From Rhodococcus sp. SMB37 (GTDB lineage Bacteria > Actinomycetota > Actinomycetes > Mycobacteriales > Mycobacteriaceae), in the NCBI RefSeq assembly GCF_004345605.1, contig NZ_SLVY01000021.1, forward strand, positions 27,944-91,943: 64,000 nucleotides of DNA, in the 5' to 3' direction. The notes under the pieces are model-generated. The model ran no database searches. It had not been told where the DNA came from and worked only from the letters and a program-made list of their open reading frames with translations. A program made the position numbers and the translations under genes. Of this stretch, positions 54,655-63,753 are shown in pieces. The first letter of the stretch is position 1, and the number at the start of each line of letters is the position of its first letter.

Positions 54655-56550
54655 GTGCTCGTGTATCCGTTCAGCGCTGTCGTCGGTTCCGACGACCTGG
54701 CGCTGGCCCTGACTCTGTGCGCGGTGTCGCCGTCGATCGGCGGAGTGCTGGTGCGCGGTGAGAAGGGCACCGCCAAATCGACCATGGTACGTGCGCAAGC
54801 AGCGCTGTTGCCGCAGGTCGCGGAGGTCGAGAGCTGCCGGTTCGCGTGCGATCCGTCGTCCCCCGACCCGCACTGCCCCGACGGCCCGCATCCGCCCGAC
54901 ACCCCGTCGCACATCCGACCGGCACGGCTCGTGGAGTTCCCCGTCGGCGCGAGCGAAGACCGCGTCACCGGATCCCTGCACCTCGGCAAGGCCCTGTCGG
55001 CTCGCACCGCCGAATACGAGCCGGGCCTGCTTGCGCTCGCACACCGCGGAGTGCTGTACGTCGACGAGGTGAACCTGCTCCACGACCATCTCGTCGACCT
55101 GCTGCTCGATGCCGCAGCCATGGGGCGATCGACGGTGGAGCGAGACGGCGTGTCCGTGAGTCACGCCGCGACGTTCGTGCTGGTGGGAACCATGAACCCC
55201 GAGGAGGGCGAGCTCCGTCCGCAACTCCTCGACCGGTTCGGGCTCGCCGTCGACGTCGCAGCACCCCGCGACCCGCAGTTGCGCGTCGAGATCGTGCGCC
55301 GCCGCCTGGCATTCGACGCGGACCCCGACTCGTTCGTCGCGCAGTGGTCCGCGGCCGAGCAGGATCTGTCCCGGCGGATCGCATCGGCCCGCGAACGCGT
55401 GTCGACGGTGCGCCTGGGCGACGACGCTCTGGTGTCGATCGCCGAGATATGCGCGGCGTTCGACGTCGACGGCATGCGCGCCGATCTCGTCACCGCCAAG
55501 ACCGCGGTCGCGCACGCGGCATGGGCCGGTCGTGACGAGGTGACCCGCGAGGACGTCGCGGTCGCCGCGAAACTCGCGCTGCCGCATCGGCGGCGCCGCA
55601 ACCCGTTCGACAATCCCGATACCGATGACGATCTTCTCGACGAATTGCTGAATCGGCCCGATTCGCAGCCTGATCCCGACCTCGATCCCGACGACGACCC
55701 CGACGGTGGCGGCGCGCCCGACCCGGAAGACTCCCCGGCGGACTCACCGTCCGGCTCGAGCGCAAGCGTTCCGAACTCGGTGGATGCACCTGCCGATCCG
55801 TACCGGACACGACTGTTCTCCGTCGACCGCACCGGGCGTGGTGTCGCGGGCCGGCGATCGAAGGCGGCCACCACCATCGGGCGCACCGTCGGCGACCGCG
55901 CCGGCGACACCGGCGCGATCCACCTACCTGCGACGATCCGCGCCAGCGCGCTGACCTCACGCGGCTGGGACGTGCGACGCAAGGTCGTCGAGGGCCGGGA
56001 AGCGAACCTCGTGTTGCTGTGCGTCGACGCGTCCGGGTCGATGGCGGCCAAGCAACGGATGACACAGGTCAAGACAGCAATCCTGTCGCTGCTGCTCGAT
56101 GCGTACCGCCGCCGCGACACGGTCGGGCTCGTGACCTTCCGCGGTGACAGCGCGACCGTCGCGCTACCCCCGACCAACTCTGTCGATGTCGCGGCGGCTC
56201 GCCTGCGGGAACTCCCGGCCGGGGGGCGCACGCCGCTCGCCGAAGGACTTGCCGAGGCCGCCGAGACGATCCGGCGGCATCGGCTCCGCGACCCGGACAG
56301 GCGGGCGCTGCTCGTCGTCGTCACCGACGGACGCGCGACTTCGGGCACCGACGCGCTCGCCCGTTCGCTCGAGGCCGCCGATGTCCTCGCTGCCCAGGGG
56401 GTCGCGGCGGTCGTCGTCGACTCCGAAACCGGTCGCTTCCGGATGGGACTCGCAGCCCAACTCGCCGACCGGCTCGGCGCCGAGTATGTACAAGTGGGCG
56501 AGGTTCACGCCGACGCCCTCACCTCGATCGTGCGTGGGAGAGCAGCCTGA
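54655..56550 (+). CDS. Cobalt/magnesium-chelatase-type AAA+ and VWA subunit (ChlI-ChlD fusion)
   Basis: A 631-residue fusion that supplies ATPase drive to CobN for cobalt insertion. The N-terminal AAA+ domain has Walker A GEKGTAKST (about residues 32-40), Walker B GVLYVDEVN and sensor region TMNPEEGELRPQLLDRFGL. An acidic Pro/Asp-rich linker (about residues 315-380) leads to a VWA domain with MIDAS CVDASGSMAAK and VTDGRATSG. GTG 54655 is chosen for GGAGG 5 nt upstream; GTG 54643 and 54661 are alternatives. The same architecture accompanies CobN in mycobacteria (Rv2850c-like). Its stop overlaps the cobO start. Confidence 0.93.
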   Translation: MLVYPFSAVVGSDDLALALTLCAVSPSIGGVLVRGEKGTAKSTMVRAQAALLPQVAEVESCRFACDPSSPDPHCPDGPHPPDTPSHIRPARLVEFPVGASEDRVTGSLHLGKALSARTAEYEPGLLALAHRGVLYVDEVNLLHDHLVDLLLDAAAMGRSTVERDGVSVSHAATFVLVGTMNPEEGELRPQLLDRFGLAVDVAAPRDPQLRVEIVRRRLAFDADPDSFVAQWSAAEQDLSRRIASARERVSTVRLGDDALVSIAEICAAFDVDGMRADLVTAKTAVAHAAWAGRDEVTREDVAVAAKLALPHRRRRNPFDNPDTDDDLLDELLNRPDSQPDPDLDPDDDPDGGGAPDPEDSPADSPSGSSASVPNSVDAPADPYRTRLFSVDRTGRGVAGRRSKAATTIGRTVGDRAGDTGAIHLPATIRASALTSRGWDVRRKVVEGREANLVLLCVDASGSMAAKQRMTQVKTAILSLLLDAYRRRDTVGLVTFRGDSATVALPPTNSVDVAAARLRELPAGGRTPLAEGLAEAAETIRRHRLRDPDRRALLVVVTDGRATSGTDALARSLEAADVLAAQGVAAVVVDSETGRFRMGLAAQLADRLGAEYVQVGEVHADALTSIVRGRAA

Positions 56551-57164
56551 TGCCGAAGGGACAACCCGAGGTCGTACCCAACGACGGGCTCACCACCCGC
56601 CAGCGCCGCAATCGGCCGCTGCTGATGGTCAACACAGGCGACGGCAAGGGCAAGTCCACCGCCGCGTTCGGGTTGGCCTTGCGCGGCTGGAATCAGGGCT
56701 GGTCGGTCGCGGTGTTCCAGTTCGTGAAGTCGGCGAAGTGGCGGCTCGGCGAGCAGACGGCGTTCGAGACCCTCGGTGAGCTGCACGACGAGCGCGGCAC
56801 CGGTGGCGCGATCGAATGGCACAAAATGGGTTCGGGCTGGTCGTGGTCGCGCAAGGAAGGCAGCGACGAGGACCACGCCGCCGATGCCCTCGCGGGGTGG
56901 CGCGAAATTCAGCGACGTCTCGCCGCCGAGCAACACGGCTTGTACGTGCTCGACGAGTTCACGTATCCGATCAACTGGGGTTGGATCGACGTCGACGAGG
57001 TCGTCGAGACGCTGACGTCGCGGACCGGACATCAACACGTGATGATCACCGGGCGCCGCGCCGACCCCAAACTGATCGAGGTCGCCGACCTGGTCACCGA
57101 GATGACGAAGATCAAGCACCCGATGGATGCGGGGCAAAAAGGCCAGAAGGGCATCGAATGGTAG
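56550..57164 (+). CDS. cobO: Corrinoid adenosyltransferase
   Basis: CobO attaches the adenosyl ligand from ATP to the cob(I)yrinic acid a,c-diamide. The 204-residue P-loop protein has NTGDGKGKSTAAFGLALR (residues 28-45), FQFVKSAKWRLGE, LDEFTYPINWGWID and a closing EMTKIKHPMDAGQKGQKGIEW, all strongly conserved. ATG 56550 overlaps the chelatase stop (TGATG). It lies between cobalt insertion and amidation enzymes in the operon, matching pathway order. Confidence 0.98.
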   Translation: MPKGQPEVVPNDGLTTRQRRNRPLLMVNTGDGKGKSTAAFGLALRGWNQGWSVAVFQFVKSAKWRLGEQTAFETLGELHDERGTGGAIEWHKMGSGWSWSRKEGSDEDHAADALAGWREIQRRLAAEQHGLYVLDEFTYPINWGWIDVDEVVETLTSRTGHQHVMITGRRADPKLIEVADLVTEMTKIKHPMDAGQKGQKGIEW

Positions 57165-57177
57165 CGGGTGCAGCGTG

Positions 57178-59544
57178 GTGACGATTCCGCGCTTCGTCGT
57201 TGCCGCACCGGCATCCGGGCACGGGAAGACCACCGTTGCAACAGGTCTCATGGCCGCGTTGCGTCGCCGCGGCCACACGGTGTCGGGGCACAAGATCGGC
57301 CCCGACTACATCGACCCCGGTTACCACGCACTCGCGACCGGCCGGCCCGGACGCAACCTCGATCCGCACCTCGTCGGCAACGACCTGGTTGCGCCCCTGT
57401 TCCTGCACGGCGCGACCGGCGCCGACATGGCGGTCGTCGAGGGCGTCATGGGCCTCTACGACGGGATGCTCGGCACCGACGGGTACGCATCCACCGCCCA
57501 CGTCGCAGGACTGCTGGGCGCACCCGTGATTCTCGTCGTCGACATCTCACACGCGTCGCGATCCATCGCCGCGGTCGTCCACGGCATGGCGTCATACGAT
57601 CGGGGTGTCCGCATCGCCGGTGTCATCCTGAACAAGGCCGGGTCGCCACGACATTCGGACGAGGTGATTGCCGCACTCGAATCCACCGGCATCCCCGTGC
57701 TCGGTGTACTGCAGCGCGACGACGGGATCTCCGCACCGTCGCGGCATCTGGGACTTGTGCCGGCACAGGAACGTGTCGAGGCCGCCGGGCAACTCGACCG
57801 GCTCGCGTCGCAGATCGCGGAACACCTGGACCTCGACGAGGTCGTGCGCATCGCCCGATCCGCACCCGACCTGACCGATTCACCGTGGGAGCCGCCCGCA
57901 TCCGGCATCGACGGCCCCGTGATCGCCGTCGCAGGGGGACGAGCATTCACGTTCCGCTACACCGAGACCGAGGAGATCCTGCGCGCAGCCGGATGCCGGA
58001 CGGTCACCTTCGACCCACTGCGCGACGAGACCCTGCCCGACGACACCGCCGGCATCTACCTCGGCGGAGGCTTCCCCGAGGTGCACGCGGCGGACATCTC
58101 GTCCAATGCTCCTTTGCGCGAACATCTTCGCGCTGCCATCGCGGGCGGGGTTCCCACCGTCGCCGAATGCGCCGGACTGCTGTATCTGTGCAGGGACGTC
58201 GACGGCGCCGACATGGTCGGTGCCCTGGACGCTTCCGCCCGCATGACGCCACGGCTCACACTCGGCTACCGCACTGCGATCGCACCCGCCGACGGCCTGC
58301 TCGGACCTGCCGGAACCCGGGTGACAGGTCACGAATTCCACCGCACCACCGTCGAACCCGGCCCCTCCCCCGCGTGGCTGCTGGACGGACGTCCCGATGG
58401 CTTCTCCACCGCGACACTGCACGCGTCGTACCTGCACACACATTGGGCCGGGCATCCGCAGCTCGCGGAGCGCTTCGTCACCGCTGCCCGCGTAACGACG
58501 CCGGTTGCGGCGCCACCTCGGATGCCGCGTGTCGCGGGTCCGGACCTGCATCATCACGGCGACCGCGACGCCACCGACGGTCTCGTCGACCTCGCGGTGA
58601 ACGTGTCGCGGCGACCGCGCCCGAAGTGGCTCGACGAGACGCTGCGGTCATCGCTCGATGCACTCGACCGCTATCCCGATCCCAGCGCGGCACGCGCCGC
58701 GCTGGCCGGACGACATGAGCGCAGCCTCGACGAGGTGCTGCCCACCGCGGGCGGCGCCGAAGCGTTCACGTTGATCGCGCGTGCGCGACCCTGGCGGATG
58801 CCGGTGGTGGTCCACCCGCAGTTCACCGAACCCGAAGCAGCGCTCCTCGCTGCCGGCCACGAGGTGCGGCGCGTGCTGCTGCGCGTCGACGACGGGTTCC
58901 GGCTGGATACCGACGCGGTGCCCGACAACGCGGATCTCGTGATCGTCGGTAACCCCACCAATCCCACCTCCGTGCTGCACCCGGCGTCGACCCTGCGGTC
59001 GCTGGTGCGCCCGGGCCGGGTCGTGGTGATCGACGAGGCGTTCATGGATGCGATACCGGGGGAAACGGAATCGCTGTCGAACGAGAGCATCTCCGGATTG
59101 ATCACGGTGCGGTCCTTGACGAAGACCTGGGCGATCCCGGGGGTGCGCGCAGGATACGTCGTCGGCGACCCCGAGGTCCTTGCCGATCTCGCGGAGCAGC
59201 AACCGCCGTGGTCGGTGTCGACACCCGCGGCCGCGGCGATGATCGCATGCGCCGCACCGAGAGCGACGGATGAGGCGACCGTGATCGCCGACGAGATCGC
59301 CACCGACCGGGCCGCGCTCGTGGATGCGCTCACCGGTCTCGGGCTCGAGGTCGCGGGAGACCCGGCCGCTCCGTTCGTTCTCGTCCGGGTCATACAGGGA
59401 ACACGGGAGGCGTTGCGTTCGAAGGGGTTCGCGTTACGCCGCGGCGACACGTTCCCGGGTCTCGGCGACCAGTGGGTGCGGATCGCCGTCCGCGACCGCG
59501 CAGTGACCGACGCCTTGACGGATGCGTGGCGGTCGATCCTGTGA
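57178..59544 (+). CDS. Fused cobyrinate a,c-diamide synthase and CobC/CobD-type PLP aminotransferase-like enzyme
   Basis: A 788-residue fusion. Residues 1 to about 460 are CobB: P-loop AAPASGHGKTTVATGL, GHKIGPDYIDPGYH and the glutaminase Cys in VAECAGLLYLC, which amidates the a and c acetates of (hydrogeno)byrinic acid. From about residue 465 a class I/II PLP-fold domain follows (LAVNVSRRPRPKWLD, VVIDEAFMDAIPG, PLP Lys in SLTKTWAIPGVRAGY), of the L-threonine-O-3-phosphate decarboxylase type that makes aminopropanol phosphate. GTG 57178 or 57175 is the start. Its stop overlaps cobD, whose enzyme attaches that aminopropanol. Confidence 0.93.
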   Translation: MTIPRFVVAAPASGHGKTTVATGLMAALRRRGHTVSGHKIGPDYIDPGYHALATGRPGRNLDPHLVGNDLVAPLFLHGATGADMAVVEGVMGLYDGMLGTDGYASTAHVAGLLGAPVILVVDISHASRSIAAVVHGMASYDRGVRIAGVILNKAGSPRHSDEVIAALESTGIPVLGVLQRDDGISAPSRHLGLVPAQERVEAAGQLDRLASQIAEHLDLDEVVRIARSAPDLTDSPWEPPASGIDGPVIAVAGGRAFTFRYTETEEILRAAGCRTVTFDPLRDETLPDDTAGIYLGGGFPEVHAADISSNAPLREHLRAAIAGGVPTVAECAGLLYLCRDVDGADMVGALDASARMTPRLTLGYRTAIAPADGLLGPAGTRVTGHEFHRTTVEPGPSPAWLLDGRPDGFSTATLHASYLHTHWAGHPQLAERFVTAARVTTPVAAPPRMPRVAGPDLHHHGDRDATDGLVDLAVNVSRRPRPKWLDETLRSSLDALDRYPDPSAARAALAGRHERSLDEVLPTAGGAEAFTLIARARPWRMPVVVHPQFTEPEAALLAAGHEVRRVLLRVDDGFRLDTDAVPDNADLVIVGNPTNPTSVLHPASTLRSLVRPGRVVVIDEAFMDAIPGETESLSNESISGLITVRSLTKTWAIPGVRAGYVVGDPEVLADLAEQQPPWSVSTPAAAAMIACAAPRATDEATVIADEIATDRAALVDALTGLGLEVAGDPAAPFVLVRVIQGTREALRSKGFALRRGDTFPGLGDQWVRIAVRDRAVTDALTDAWRSIL

Positions 59545-60464
59545 GAGTCCCGTCGAGAGCCGCAGGCCTGGCACTCGGATACGCGGCCGATCAGGTGTTC
59601 GGCGATCCCCGTCGCTGGCATCCGGTGAGCGGATTCGGCAGGCTCGCGCGCGCCACGGAGAAGATCCTCTACGCCGACAACCGCGCCGCCGGTGTGGTGT
59701 TCACGTCGGTGCTCGTCGGATCGGCAACTGCCCTCGGCGTGGTCGCCGACCGCGCCACCCGCGCGCGGCCCTGGCTGTGCACCGCCGTCACCGCCGGAGC
59801 AACATGGGTGGTTCTCGGTGGCCGCTCCCTGGGTCGTGAGGCCCGCACCCTCGACGCCCAACTCCGCGACGGCGATCTCGCGGCCGCGCGGGTGCAGGTG
59901 ACACATCTGGTGGGACGCGATCCGTCGCGACTCGACGAGAACGGTATCGCCCGCGCCACCATCGAGTCGGTTGCGGAGAACACGTCGGACGCCGTTGTGG
60001 CACCGCTCTTCTGGGGTGCCCTGCTCGGGCCCGCCGGGCTCTTCGGATACCGCGCGGCGAACACCCTCGACGCCCGAGTCGGTCATCGCACCCCGCGCCT
60101 CGAGAAGTTCGGGTGGGCGTCGGCACGGTTCGACGATCTGCTCAATCTCGCGCCCGCGCGGTTGTCCGCGCTGCTCGCCGCCGGCGTAGGCCCCCGGCCC
60201 GGCGCTGCACTGCACGCGTGGCGACGGGATGCGCACAAGCATCCGAGCCCGAATGCCGGGCCGGTGGAGGCATCGTTCGCGGGAGCACTCGGTGTGCAGC
60301 TCGGTGGTGTCAACGTCTACGACGGCGGCACCGAAGACCGCGGCACGCTGGGCGACGGGCCGGCACCCATACCTGACGACATCGGTCCCACAGCACGGCT
60401 CGCTTCCCGGGTGGGGCTGGGTGCACTGGTAGTGGCCGCTCTCATCGCCTGTGCCACTCGTTGA
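59541..60464 (+). CDS. cobD: Adenosylcobinamide-phosphate synthase
   Basis: CobD (CbiB) joins aminopropanol or its phosphate to adenosylcobyric acid at the membrane. The 307-residue polytopic protein has GYAADQVFGDPRRWHPVSGFGRL, VGRDPSRLDENGIARATIESVAENTSDAVVAPLFW (core motif ATIESVAENTSD) and GYRAANTLDARVGH. GTG 59541 overlaps the preceding stop (GTGA). It is the last gene of the riboswitch operon and ends at a strong terminator hairpin. Confidence 0.97.
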   Translation: MRVPSRAAGLALGYAADQVFGDPRRWHPVSGFGRLARATEKILYADNRAAGVVFTSVLVGSATALGVVADRATRARPWLCTAVTAGATWVVLGGRSLGREARTLDAQLRDGDLAAARVQVTHLVGRDPSRLDENGIARATIESVAENTSDAVVAPLFWGALLGPAGLFGYRAANTLDARVGHRTPRLEKFGWASARFDDLLNLAPARLSALLAAGVGPRPGAALHAWRRDAHKHPSPNAGPVEASFAGALGVQLGGVNVYDGGTEDRGTLGDGPAPIPDDIGPTARLASRVGLGALVVAALIACATR

Positions 60465-60484
60465 TTCGAGTTTACGGCAGTAAC

Positions 60485-60521
60485 GGACAGCCACAACCGT
60501 TCGAAGCGGTTGTGGCTGTCC
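60485..60521. terminator. Bidirectional terminator between cobD and cotH
   Basis: A perfect 15-bp stem (60485-60499 with 60507-60521) around a 7-nt loop, 20 nt after the cobD stop and 13 nt beyond the end of the convergent CotH gene. Confidence 0.92.
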
Positions 60522-60534
60522 ACGCGCTTTGCTT

Positions 60535-62148
60535 CTAGATCGCTGCGAGCGCGTCGGTGCGCTGCTGAATCCAGGTTCGCATCGAGTCGACGCTCGACTG
60601 CAGGCTTTCCGCGGTCAAACCGTCACTGGTCGGAACACCGGATGCAAGGCCGTCGAGGATCGAGAGGGCCAGGCCGCTACCGTACATCTGCTCGTACAGG
60701 TCCCAGTACGCGGCCTCGTAGACATCGGTGAACGCGTCGGAGTCCAGGAACCTGGACTTCAGAGTGTTCCCACCCATCGAGCGTCCCTCCCCACCGTCGC
60801 CGTTCGGCTGCGTCCGCCCCTCGGACGGTGTCGCTCCCTCAGGTGGCGCCATACCGGTCGCTGCAGCGCCGGGAGCGCCACCCTGACCGCGCCTGCCACC
60901 CGGCCCACCCATACCTCCACCCATGCTCACAGTGTCGCTCGGCCCTGCCGTCGTTCCGCCCTGCATCGCCATGTTGAGATCCCACGACACGACTGAAATC
61001 TTCTTCGTATCGAGGTCGTACCAGAGGTAGTAGTTCTGACCGGGGCCGGACATGTCGTCGCCGTTCACGAGCAGATTCTGCGTCGCGACGTACTGGGCGA
61101 ACGAGTCGACGTCGACCCAGTCTGCGAGGTGTGCGTCGAACTCCTCGTCGCTCGCCGAGTCCATCCACTTCAGGAAGCTGATGATCGGCTGGACGTCGCC
61201 CGTGCCCTCGGCATTGATCTGCTCGAACTGGTCGGTGTAGTCTGCCTGGTCATCACCGACGTACGTGAAACTCGACGACGCATCGGCCTTGTACAGATAC
61301 CCGTCCGAGTCGAACAGGGAGTTCGCGTACGACTCGTCGGGATGTTCGAGCAGCAGACGCGTGGCGGTCGCGCTGCCGTTGACGGAATACACCGTGTAGG
61401 CGTAACGCTGGGTCGGCTGGTCTGTCGCGTCTGTGAGCGACAACGCCATGGCCTCGTTGAGTACCGGGCTTCCGGGCCGCACCGACAACTGTGTCATACC
61501 TTGATACGCCCGGCCTTCGACATTCTTGGAGAAGTCGATGAGCAGCGGCAGCGACGTCGGATCGTCCGTCGAGATACTGGTACCACCCATCCCGGGCATG
61601 CCTTCACCCCCTGCGAACATCTCCGCAGGGTCGAAGCCCTCGGGAAGCTCGACATCGTCGGGTAGTTCGAAGCCCCCTGGTAGTTCTGAGCCCCCGGGCG
61701 GTCCGCCGCTGCCTTCGCCACCACCGGGGCCCTCGCCCATACCGCCCCGCAATGCGGAGAGCGTCGAGTTGCCCTTCAGTCGCACACCGACGTCGGTGAT
61801 CACCGTGCCGTCGATGGTGACGTCGGCGGTGACCCACTCCTTCTCGCCGTCGTCGACGTACGCGTCGATCATGTCGTCGTACTCGACGTCGCTGATGTCG
61901 ATCGACACCTCATGGTCGACGGACGTGTCGAACAGGTCGACGGTGCCCGCGATATTCTCGGTGATCTCGGATGCGATGACGGTGGGGTCACCGGTGATGT
62001 AGGGGCGGATGCGGCTGGTGCCGAACACCGTCCCGACGAGCGCGACGAAGGCAACCAGCGCTACGGCGATCGTCCAGTGTTGGCGAAGCGATGTCGGAAT
62101 CCGGTGCCGCAACCGTTTTCGCGGTTCCGCGCTCGTGTGCTCGTCCAT
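60535..62148 (-). CDS. CotH-family kinase-like membrane-anchored protein
   Basis: A 537-residue protein with one N-terminal transmembrane helix (WTIAVALVAFVALVGTVFG), then an extracytoplasmic CotH domain: VGVRLKGNSTLSAL, NYYLWYDLDTKKISVVSWDLNMAMQ (the WDxN active-site region) and a C-terminal helical part. Two Gly/Pro/Met/Ser-rich low-complexity stretches interrupt it (about residues 135-190 and 400-450). CotH proteins are atypical kinases of secreted proteins in spore coats; here the role is unknown. ATG 62148 overlaps the stop of the DUF4956 gene by one base. Last gene of a three-gene operon. Confidence 0.92.
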   Translation of the reverse strand: MDEHTSAEPRKRLRHRIPTSLRQHWTIAVALVAFVALVGTVFGTSRIRPYITGDPTVIASEITENIAGTVDLFDTSVDHEVSIDISDVEYDDMIDAYVDDGEKEWVTADVTIDGTVITDVGVRLKGNSTLSALRGGMGEGPGGGEGSGGPPGGSELPGGFELPDDVELPEGFDPAEMFAGGEGMPGMGGTSISTDDPTSLPLLIDFSKNVEGRAYQGMTQLSVRPGSPVLNEAMALSLTDATDQPTQRYAYTVYSVNGSATATRLLLEHPDESYANSLFDSDGYLYKADASSSFTYVGDDQADYTDQFEQINAEGTGDVQPIISFLKWMDSASDEEFDAHLADWVDVDSFAQYVATQNLLVNGDDMSGPGQNYYLWYDLDTKKISVVSWDLNMAMQGGTTAGPSDTVSMGGGMGGPGGRRGQGGAPGAAATGMAPPEGATPSEGRTQPNGDGGEGRSMGGNTLKSRFLDSDAFTDVYEAAYWDLYEQMYGSGLALSILDGLASGVPTSDGLTAESLQSSVDSMRTWIQQRTDALAAI

Positions 62149-62825
62149 CAGATGTCCGTCTGGTCGTATCCGGTGAGGACGGTGACTCGTTGGCCGGCGT
62201 TGACCTCGTTCAATGCGGTGATCAGTTCACTGGATTGCTTGCCCTTCTTCAGAGTTGCCGTGTAGTACAGCTCGGTCAGGGCACCGCCGCGGACGGACTC
62301 GGTGGATACCAGTTCGAACTCGGAGCAGTACTTGATCAGTACATCGGAGACCATGTCGGTGTATCCGGACTCCGGCGGCACTTGGACCTTCACCACCTGC
62401 CGCTGTACGTCGAGCTTGAACCAGTTGAACTTGTTCATCAGCACGAGGACCAGGCATATCGCGATGGTCGCGGCGATCGCCAGAACGTAGAAGCGGGTGC
62501 CGGTGGTCATACCGATCGCCATCACCAGGAAGATGAACCCGACGTCGCGAGTTTCCTTGATGGCGTTCCGGAATCGGACCACCGACAACGCGCCGACGAG
62601 CGCGAACGCCCGAGCGATGTTCGAGCCGACGACGAGCATGATCAGCGCCACGACCATACCCACCATGACGAGGGTCTGCACGTAGGACTGGCTGTAGGAG
62701 ACGTTCTTGTGGGTATAGCGGTAGACCCAGCCGATGATGGCCGAGAGAACGAACGACAGCGACAGCGACACGACGATGTCGAGTGTCGTGAACGTTCCAC
62801 TGAGATCCTGAAGATCGAAATTCAT
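62148..62825 (-). CDS. DUF4956 membrane protein
   Basis: A 225-residue membrane protein with about four N-terminal helices (LDIVVSLSLSFVLSAIIGWVY, LVMVGMVVALIMLVVGSNIA, FIFLVMAIGMTTGTRFYVLA, IAICLVLVLMN) and a C-terminal soluble ferredoxin-like domain (DVQRQVVKVQVPPESG). The segment RAFALVGALSVVRFRNAIKETRD is the family's conserved core. DUF4956 proteins commonly occur with VTC-domain and CotH genes, as here. ATG 62825 is chosen by the family start. Function unknown. Confidence 0.92.
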   Translation of the reverse strand: MNFDLQDLSGTFTTLDIVVSLSLSFVLSAIIGWVYRYTHKNVSYSQSYVQTLVMVGMVVALIMLVVGSNIARAFALVGALSVVRFRNAIKETRDVGFIFLVMAIGMTTGTRFYVLAIAATIAICLVLVLMNKFNWFKLDVQRQVVKVQVPPESGYTDMVSDVLIKYCSEFELVSTESVRGGALTELYYTATLKKGKQSSELITALNEVNAGQRVTVLTGYDQTDI

Positions 62826-62847
62826 CGAGTTGTCCTGTGTCTGTGAA

Positions 62848-63753
62848 TCAATGAGCCGGGACGGCGCGGAAGATGTCGGTGGGTACGGATGCGTTGGCGT
62901 CATCGGACATCACCAGTGCGGGTGCACCCATTCGGGATCGAGGTGCGAGCCCGAATGCTTCGACGGATTGGCAGTACTTGGAAATCCGGTTCACCGACAT
63001 GTCCAGCCGTGCCGTCATGTCCGTGACCCAGTAGGGAACACGCTCATTCGCCTTGATCTCGACGATCGCGAGCTTCGGCGGGATCGTGAAGCGGTTCTCT
63101 GCCGGCGAGGCGAAGTGGAAGTCGCGGTCGCGGCCGTGGATCCTGTGGTCGATCGTCACGCGCAACCCCAGATCGGCATCGGCGCCGACGAACGCTTCCC
63201 GCAGATACCCGGTGGTGACGATCGGCCGTAGATCGAGATTGCCGATCAACGAGGTCACCTCATTCACGAAGGGACGCTGCGACGGATCGCATTCGACGTC
63301 CTGACGGTCGTCGAGCCAGCTCCGCGCCTCCCCGTAGGGCAGGGCGATCCGGCGCTTCTGGGTCACCCGGTTGACGCGCTGCTTGATCTCGATCTGCACC
63401 GACGAGCCGTCGGTGCACTCGTGCGGCGAACCGTAGAGGCGCATCCGCAACTTCCGGCGGAACTTCAACCCCTCGATCTTCTCCCAGTAGAACCGCAAGC
63501 TCGAGGTGTCGTAGTAGATCGACGTCACCGGATAGCCGCCGCGCGGGGAAAACGGGTCGTTCTCCATACGTGCGGCCAGTTCGGCCCGTAGCTGTGGAAC
63601 ACGCAGTTCGTCGACGAGGTATTTGATCTCGTAGCGGTTGAACGAATGCAGCTTGCTCGCGGTCTGTTGGTAACCGCTCGGGCGAGTGGGAACGTCCTCA
63701 GCAGCCCCTTCGTCGCGGGGAGAGCCCCTGCGGAACCGGTCCGACACACTCAT
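62848..63753 (-). CDS. VTC-domain protein (polyphosphate polymerase-like)
   Basis: A 301-residue protein of the VTC tunnel fold, which in yeast VTC4 makes polyphosphate from ATP. It has FNRYEIKYLVDELRV (ExK start of the tunnel), RKLRMRLYGSP (basic tunnel strand), SVQIEIKQRVNRVTQKRR and LAIVEIKANERVPYWVTD with the metal Glu. ATG 63753 has GAAGGG upstream. First gene of the VTC-DUF4956-CotH operon. Polyphosphate synthesis is a family-based possibility; bacterial members are poorly characterised. Confidence 0.92.
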   Translation of the reverse strand: MSVSDRFRRGSPRDEGAAEDVPTRPSGYQQTASKLHSFNRYEIKYLVDELRVPQLRAELAARMENDPFSPRGGYPVTSIYYDTSSLRFYWEKIEGLKFRRKLRMRLYGSPHECTDGSSVQIEIKQRVNRVTQKRRIALPYGEARSWLDDRQDVECDPSQRPFVNEVTSLIGNLDLRPIVTTGYLREAFVGADADLGLRVTIDHRIHGRDRDFHFASPAENRFTIPPKLAIVEIKANERVPYWVTDMTARLDMSVNRISKYCQSVEAFGLAPRSRMGAPALVMSDDANASVPTDIFRAVPAH

